A DNA stretch of 8,478 nt from assembly GCA_945890905.1 (NCBI GenBank), contig CAMDDI010000152.1:1-8478 (forward strand). Reading direction: 5' to 3'. Shown here piece after piece: positions 6,005 through 8,478 of the stretch. The position numbers were made by a program, and so were the translations under genes. Numbering within the stretch: the stretch's first letter is position 1; each line of letters starts with the position of its first letter. Below the pieces are notes generated by a model that worked only from the letters and a program-made list of their open reading frames with translations, was not told where the DNA came from and searched no databases. This DNA is from Bacteriovorax stolpii (GTDB taxonomy: Bacteria > Bdellovibrionota > Bacteriovoracia > Bacteriovoracales > Bacteriovoracaceae).

Positions 6005-6185
6005 ATGGGAAAAATCTTTGCAACAATACTCATGCTCAAATTCCTCCCCTTCGTTTAGGCTGAAAGTTTTCGGGCAAGAATTCATTCAATTCAGCGAGGG
6101 AGTGGGCATCACCCCAGGTCACGAGCCCAAGGTCAATCTCTTCGCCCGCTCCAACAAAATGGCCCTTGTCTATTTTACGGTCTGC
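6005..6185 (+). pseudogene. Decayed small secreted-protein gene (stop codon, frameshift and 3' truncation)
   Basis: GAGGA (5994-5998) lies six bases before the ATG at 6005, which starts GKIFATILMLKFLPFV, a signal-peptide core. The frame then meets TAG (6056-6058) exactly where the signal peptide would end. It resumes as AESFRARIHSIQRGSGHHP. Removing one base from the CCCC run at 6112-6115 brings the next frame in register: GHEPKVNLFARSNKMALVYF. The joined protein recalls small exported proteins with a RIHSI...EPxLVxF..GRVAF pattern that I associate with Bdellovibrio-like bacteria (memory, not a search). The similarity ends near 6180, at the 3' end of the convergent peptidase gene, so the rest of the gene appears to have been lost. 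The codon-by-codon fit of start, ribosome site and signal peptide is the main support. Confidence 0.5.
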
Positions 6186-7025
6186 TTACCGCTGATGGAT
6201 GACTTCATCCACCGTACTTAAGACATTTGTCTGAGGTATCCAGTGATCGTAATCCCCTTCGGTTGGCCAGGGAGATTGAGGACTTGCTCTATTGGAGTCT
6301 CGAACAAGATAGTGGCAAGACCCGTTGATCATTCGCCGGCCAATGACAGTGACATAATGATCTTCCCCACGAGGAAGGAGTTGATTCCCGGAAAACAGCG
6401 CTGAATTAAGATGCACCACCGCGACCTGACCACGATCAAGAGCGAGGCGAATGGCGCTCTCGGTGTTTTCAGTTTGAAGCTCGAGATTCACATTTTGCAC
6501 AGGTCTACTTGAGCATTGGAAGGGAAAAGCAAGTCCGTCAGTGATCGCTACCATGCTCCTTAAAATCTCTTCCACTTGAATAAATGGCTCTACGATAGGA
6601 CATTTGGATTTGTCTTCGGGAAGCACAATTCTTTCTGAAGGAAAATCCGATTCAAGGCATGGTCCCATCTGAGCATTGCGAATCAGTTCATCGGCTTGCA
6701 TCGGACTAAATCCACGATTCAAGGTTCTTGAATCACCGTTGCCACCTGGTTTTTGAATCCTGGCAGCTGCGCCGGAGGATTCAAAAATTTGATTGGTCAG
6801 TAGACCCGTGCTGAGAGGTGAGTACGCGACACAGTTTGAATGCGAGTAAAGGTTCGTGAGAGCAAAAGCAAAGCAGTAATTGGTCCTCGCCTGAGACCGT
6901 GGCGGAGGCAGGCGAGAACTGCCGTTTGGGCATCGATCTTCTCGCAGATCCCGCGAGGCACAGGAGTCTGGCTGCGCCAGCGCTGGAGCAAACGTAAAAG
7001 CGAGAATGAAGAGGGTCCTCAACAT
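6186..7025 (-). CDS. Secreted papain-like (C1 family) cysteine peptidase
   Basis: 279 aa. The signal peptide ends at ALA (residues 15-17). The catalytic set of papain is readable in order: Q45 six residues before C51 in SQARTNYCFAFA (oxyanion-hole Gln and nucleophile, as Q19/C25 in papain), H223 in EDHYVTVIG, and N245 in YLVRDSNR. LDRGQVAVVHL at 197-207 matches the strand before the histidine, and PCLESDFP (122-129) the stretch before it. Seven further cysteines (22, 32, 65, 123, 142, 171, 237) suggest disulfides in an exported protein. No long propeptide is visible. I give the ATG at 7025; a TTG at 7031 is in frame two codons earlier and has GGTGG seven bases before it, so the start may be there. 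The gene is convergent with the decayed gene at 6005 and more GC-rich than the left half of the window. Confidence 0.9.
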   Translation of the reverse strand: MLRTLFILAFTFAPALAQPDSCASRDLREDRCPNGSSRLPPPRSQARTNYCFAFALTNLYSHSNCVAYSPLSTGLLTNQIFESSGAAARIQKPGGNGDSRTLNRGFSPMQADELIRNAQMGPCLESDFPSERIVLPEDKSKCPIVEPFIQVEEILRSMVAITDGLAFPFQCSSRPVQNVNLELQTENTESAIRLALDRGQVAVVHLNSALFSGNQLLPRGEDHYVTVIGRRMINGSCHYLVRDSNRASPQSPWPTEGDYDHWIPQTNVLSTVDEVIHQR

Positions 7026-7073
7026 GAACAAAATTGTACCACCACATTATCCAGATGACATCTTTGCTCGGAC

Positions 7074-7212
7074 TCATTGACGCCAAGCGAAGTCCTTGAG
7101 CTTCATCTCCACCAGATCCTGCCAATCTAAGTGGGTTTTGTACGACCTAGGTCCGTTTGCGAACCACCACGGGACCAATCTGCATTTCAGTTCCAACACA
7201 CTCTGGAACCAT
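7074..7212 (-). pseudogene. Possible frameshifted small gene between terC and the cysteine peptidase
   Basis: An ATG at 7212-7210, five bases after the terC stop, opens VGTEMQIGPVVVRKRT and ends at TAG (7149-7147). Dropping one T from that ACCTAGG joins it to RSYKTHLDWQDLVEMKLKDF and a TGA at 7076-7074, giving a basic protein of about 45 aa. The second frame is also open back to about 7214 without a frameshift and could start at a TTG (7196-7194), giving 40 aa (RLVPWWFANGP then RSYKTHLDW). Neither start has a good ribosome-binding site and I know no family for either reading. It could be a real microprotein, a remnant or chance. Confidence 0.28.
7190..7209. other. Inverted repeat just downstream of terC, possible weak terminator
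   Basis: GTTCCA (7190-7195) and TGGAAC (7204-7209) form a 6-bp perfect stem with an 8-base loop, extendable by one G-U pair. It lies 8 bases beyond the terC stop, a typical place for a terminator. On the minus strand no T-run follows; on the plus strand a T-rich stretch does (ATTGTTTTATTTATT). It also falls inside the doubtful small frame described at 7074. Confidence 0.3.
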
Positions 7213-7216
7213 TGTT

Positions 7217-7936
7217 TTATTTATTCTTCTTTCTGTATCTCATATTCAAAAGTTCCACTAAGAGTGAAAATGACATGGCAAAATAAATATAACCCTTAGA
7301 GATATGCGCTCCGAAGCTTTCTGCCATCAGCATCACACCAATGAGTAACAAGAATGATAGGGCCAGAATCTTAATGGTAGGGTGCTTGTCTACAAAGCCA
7401 CTGATTCTTGAAGCTGAAACTAGCATGATGATCATAGAAATCACCATCGCTACCACCATGATGGACACCTGATTGGCCATCCCCACGGCCGTGATCACAG
7501 AATCAAGGGAGAAGACGATATCAAGCAACAGGATTTGCCCAAGCATGAGAGAGGGGCTCACGATCTTAGCTTTAGGATTGGCCTCGCTCAGGTGAATTTG
7601 AGGGTCGCCTTCAACTTTGTGATGGATCTCAAAGGTTGCCTTGCCTAAGAGAAAGAGTCCTCCCCCCAGCAAAATGAGATCGCGACCAGAAAACGTATGT
7701 CCGATAAGAGTGAAAAGAGGATCCTTCAAAGTCATGATCCAGCTAATGGAGAATAAAAGTAAGATTCGAATGACCAAGGCCAGACCAATTCCTAAATTTC
7801 TTATTTTGTCCTGTTTTTCGGGAGGCAGACGACCTACGAGGATAGCAATGAAAATGATGTTATCGATCCCAAGCACTGTTTCCATGGCGGTTAGGGTAAG
7901 AAGGGCGGTCATAGACTCTGTGGTTAACTCGAACAT
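7217..7936 (-). CDS. TerC-family integral membrane protein, probable Mn2+ (metal) exporter
   Basis: 239 aa, full length for the short YgdQ/YkoY-like branch of TerC, with about seven membrane segments. The two family signatures are present: ETVLGIDNIIFIAIL (19-33) with E19, D25 and N26 in the first segment, and DIVFSLDSVITAVGM (139-153) with D139 and D145. These acidic pairs inside membrane segments are the proposed metal site. TerC proteins of this type export manganese and, in Bacillus, help supply metal to exported enzymes. GGAG (7946-7943) lies six bases before the ATG. In the 80-base upstream gap TATAAG is the only -10-like element and no good -35 is present. I see no room for a yybP-ykoY manganese riboswitch, which often precedes such genes. 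The protein ends in a basic tail (RYRKKNK). Confidence 0.96.
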   Translation of the reverse strand: MFELTTESMTALLTLTAMETVLGIDNIIFIAILVGRLPPEKQDKIRNLGIGLALVIRILLLFSISWIMTLKDPLFTLIGHTFSGRDLILLGGGLFLLGKATFEIHHKVEGDPQIHLSEANPKAKIVSPSLMLGQILLLDIVFSLDSVITAVGMANQVSIMVVAMVISMIIMLVSASRISGFVDKHPTIKILALSFLLLIGVMLMAESFGAHISKGYIYFAMSFSLLVELLNMRYRKKNK

Positions 7937-8016
7937 GGTAAGCTCCGGAAGGTTTAGTTAGCTCTATTTTCACCGCCTTATACCTATTTGACTAGTTAGT
8001 TGGATAAAAAAACTAT

Positions 8017-8427
8017 TCAGGCGTATGAAAACTGCGAACTCTTCTTAATGCTCTTGGTGAGTTTTTTAGTCTCACTTGTCTTCAGCAAAGGAAGCGCGAA
8101 TGTCTGCTCGAGAAGCTCCACATGGTTTCTCACGTGGACGTCGTGTTCGGCTAAGACAGAGAGGTACTTCAGCAGCTGGCTCACTTTAAAATTCCGAATC
8201 TTATAGTTGGTAATCTCCGAGAGCCGAGTGGCAGGAATCTGCGTGATCTCACTCAGTTCGCTCATCTTTATTTTTTTCGCATGGGCAAACTGAACGAAAA
8301 ACTTACAAAGGCTGATCTTCATCTTATCTTCTAAGGAGAGATCCGACTTGTCAGTGATGTGCGTGAGCGACTTCTTATTAGCCTCGGCTTTTTTAATTCG
8401 CGCGAGTAATTCTTTGTTCGATTCCAT
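8017..8427 (-). CDS. Small HTH DNA-binding protein, XRE/HigA-antitoxin type
   Basis: 136 aa. Residues 1-34 are a charged helix-prone N-terminus. Residues 36-95 form a helix-turn-helix domain: KMSELSEITQIP (54-65) as the second helix and turn, ATRLSEITNYK (66-76) as the recognition helix, then NFKVSQLLKYLSVLAEH (79-95). The R-x-S-E-I-T-N-Y-K ... F-x-V-x-x-L-L-K-Y-L pattern is that of HTH_37/XRE antitoxin-like regulators. The C-terminus is lysine-rich (KTSETKKLTKSIKKS). AGGA lies six bases before the ATG. No toxin-like gene is present downstream; a partner upstream would lie beyond the window edge 51 bases away. It could therefore be a solitary regulator or the second gene of a toxin-antitoxin pair. 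The DNA target is unknown. Confidence 0.85.
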   Translation of the reverse strand: MESNKELLARIKKAEANKKSLTHITDKSDLSLEDKMKISLCKFFVQFAHAKKIKMSELSEITQIPATRLSEITNYKIRNFKVSQLLKYLSVLAEHDVHVRNHVELLEQTFALPLLKTSETKKLTKSIKKSSQFSYA

Positions 8428-8478
8428 AAGTCATCCTGGATAAAGGGTTAGTGTGTGGATCGTTTCTGGGGTCCCATA

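Noticed and set aside
6781..7125. Overlapping minus-strand frames within the N-terminal part of the cysteine peptidase, and plus-strand frames at 6840, 7096, 7641 and 8000
   Set aside because: They are antisense or out-of-frame shadows of well supported genes and lack ribosome-binding sites or protein-like features.
7937..8016. yybP-ykoY manganese riboswitch before the TerC gene
   Set aside because: The 80-base gap is too short and shows no recognisable conserved core of that riboswitch.

Overview
The window is an AT-rich bacterial chromosomal segment whose genes mostly encode exported or membrane proteins. Four of the seven intact genes begin with a clear signal peptide: a collagen-like repeat protein, a hypothetical protein, a HExxH metallopeptidase and a papain-like cysteine peptidase. 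Two more are membrane proteins, plus a membrane-anchored HTTM partner. The mix (HTTM pair, secreted peptidases, TerC exporter, small HTH regulator, decayed small secreted proteins) is reminiscent of Bdellovibrionota (Bdellovibrio/Bacteriovorax-like bacteria). That assignment is an impression from protein style and not a proven placement.

Left end (1-631): a decayed fragment of an FAD/NAD(P)-binding oxidoreductase on the minus strand (GAGPAG motif, then a stop and a frameshift) runs off the window edge. About 300 bases without a clear gene follow, ending in a good sigma70-type promoter (TTGACG-17-TATTTT). That promoter serves a 297-aa protein with a signal peptide, a helical domain, a Gly-rich hinge, one membrane segment and 38 Gly-X-Y triplets (GST/GDT, then GNN/GST). 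The triplets are encoded by perfect or near-perfect 36-bp and 45-bp tandem DNA repeats.

1628-3183: a strong intrinsic terminator ends only 9 bases before the start codon of a two-gene unit. The unit consists of a 178-aa membrane-anchored protein with a WVMFAPNP motif and an HTTM-domain (vitamin K-dependent gamma-carboxylase-like) membrane protein. The two genes overlap by ATGA. Transcription of the pair must pass the terminator, which suggests attenuation or read-through.

3180-5758 (minus strand): a two-gene ATGA-coupled operon encodes a 453-aa secreted protein of unknown function followed by a gluzincin-like secreted metallopeptidase. Its 3' end overlaps the HTTM gene tail-to-tail by 4 bases. 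An 8-bp perfect inverted repeat in its leader touches the ribosome-binding site.

5759-7216: an intergenic stretch holds a decayed small secreted-protein gene on the plus strand, with an in-frame stop and a one-base shift at a C4 run. Next comes a secreted papain-like peptidase on the minus strand, then a short region with frameshift-separated protein-like frames. This part is visibly more GC-rich than the left half. Together with the broken genes on its borders this suggests a patch of gene turnover.

7217-8478 (minus strand): a TerC-family integral membrane protein (probable Mn2+ exporter) and a 136-aa HTH DNA-binding protein of the XRE/HigA-antitoxin type, each with its own ribosome-binding site.
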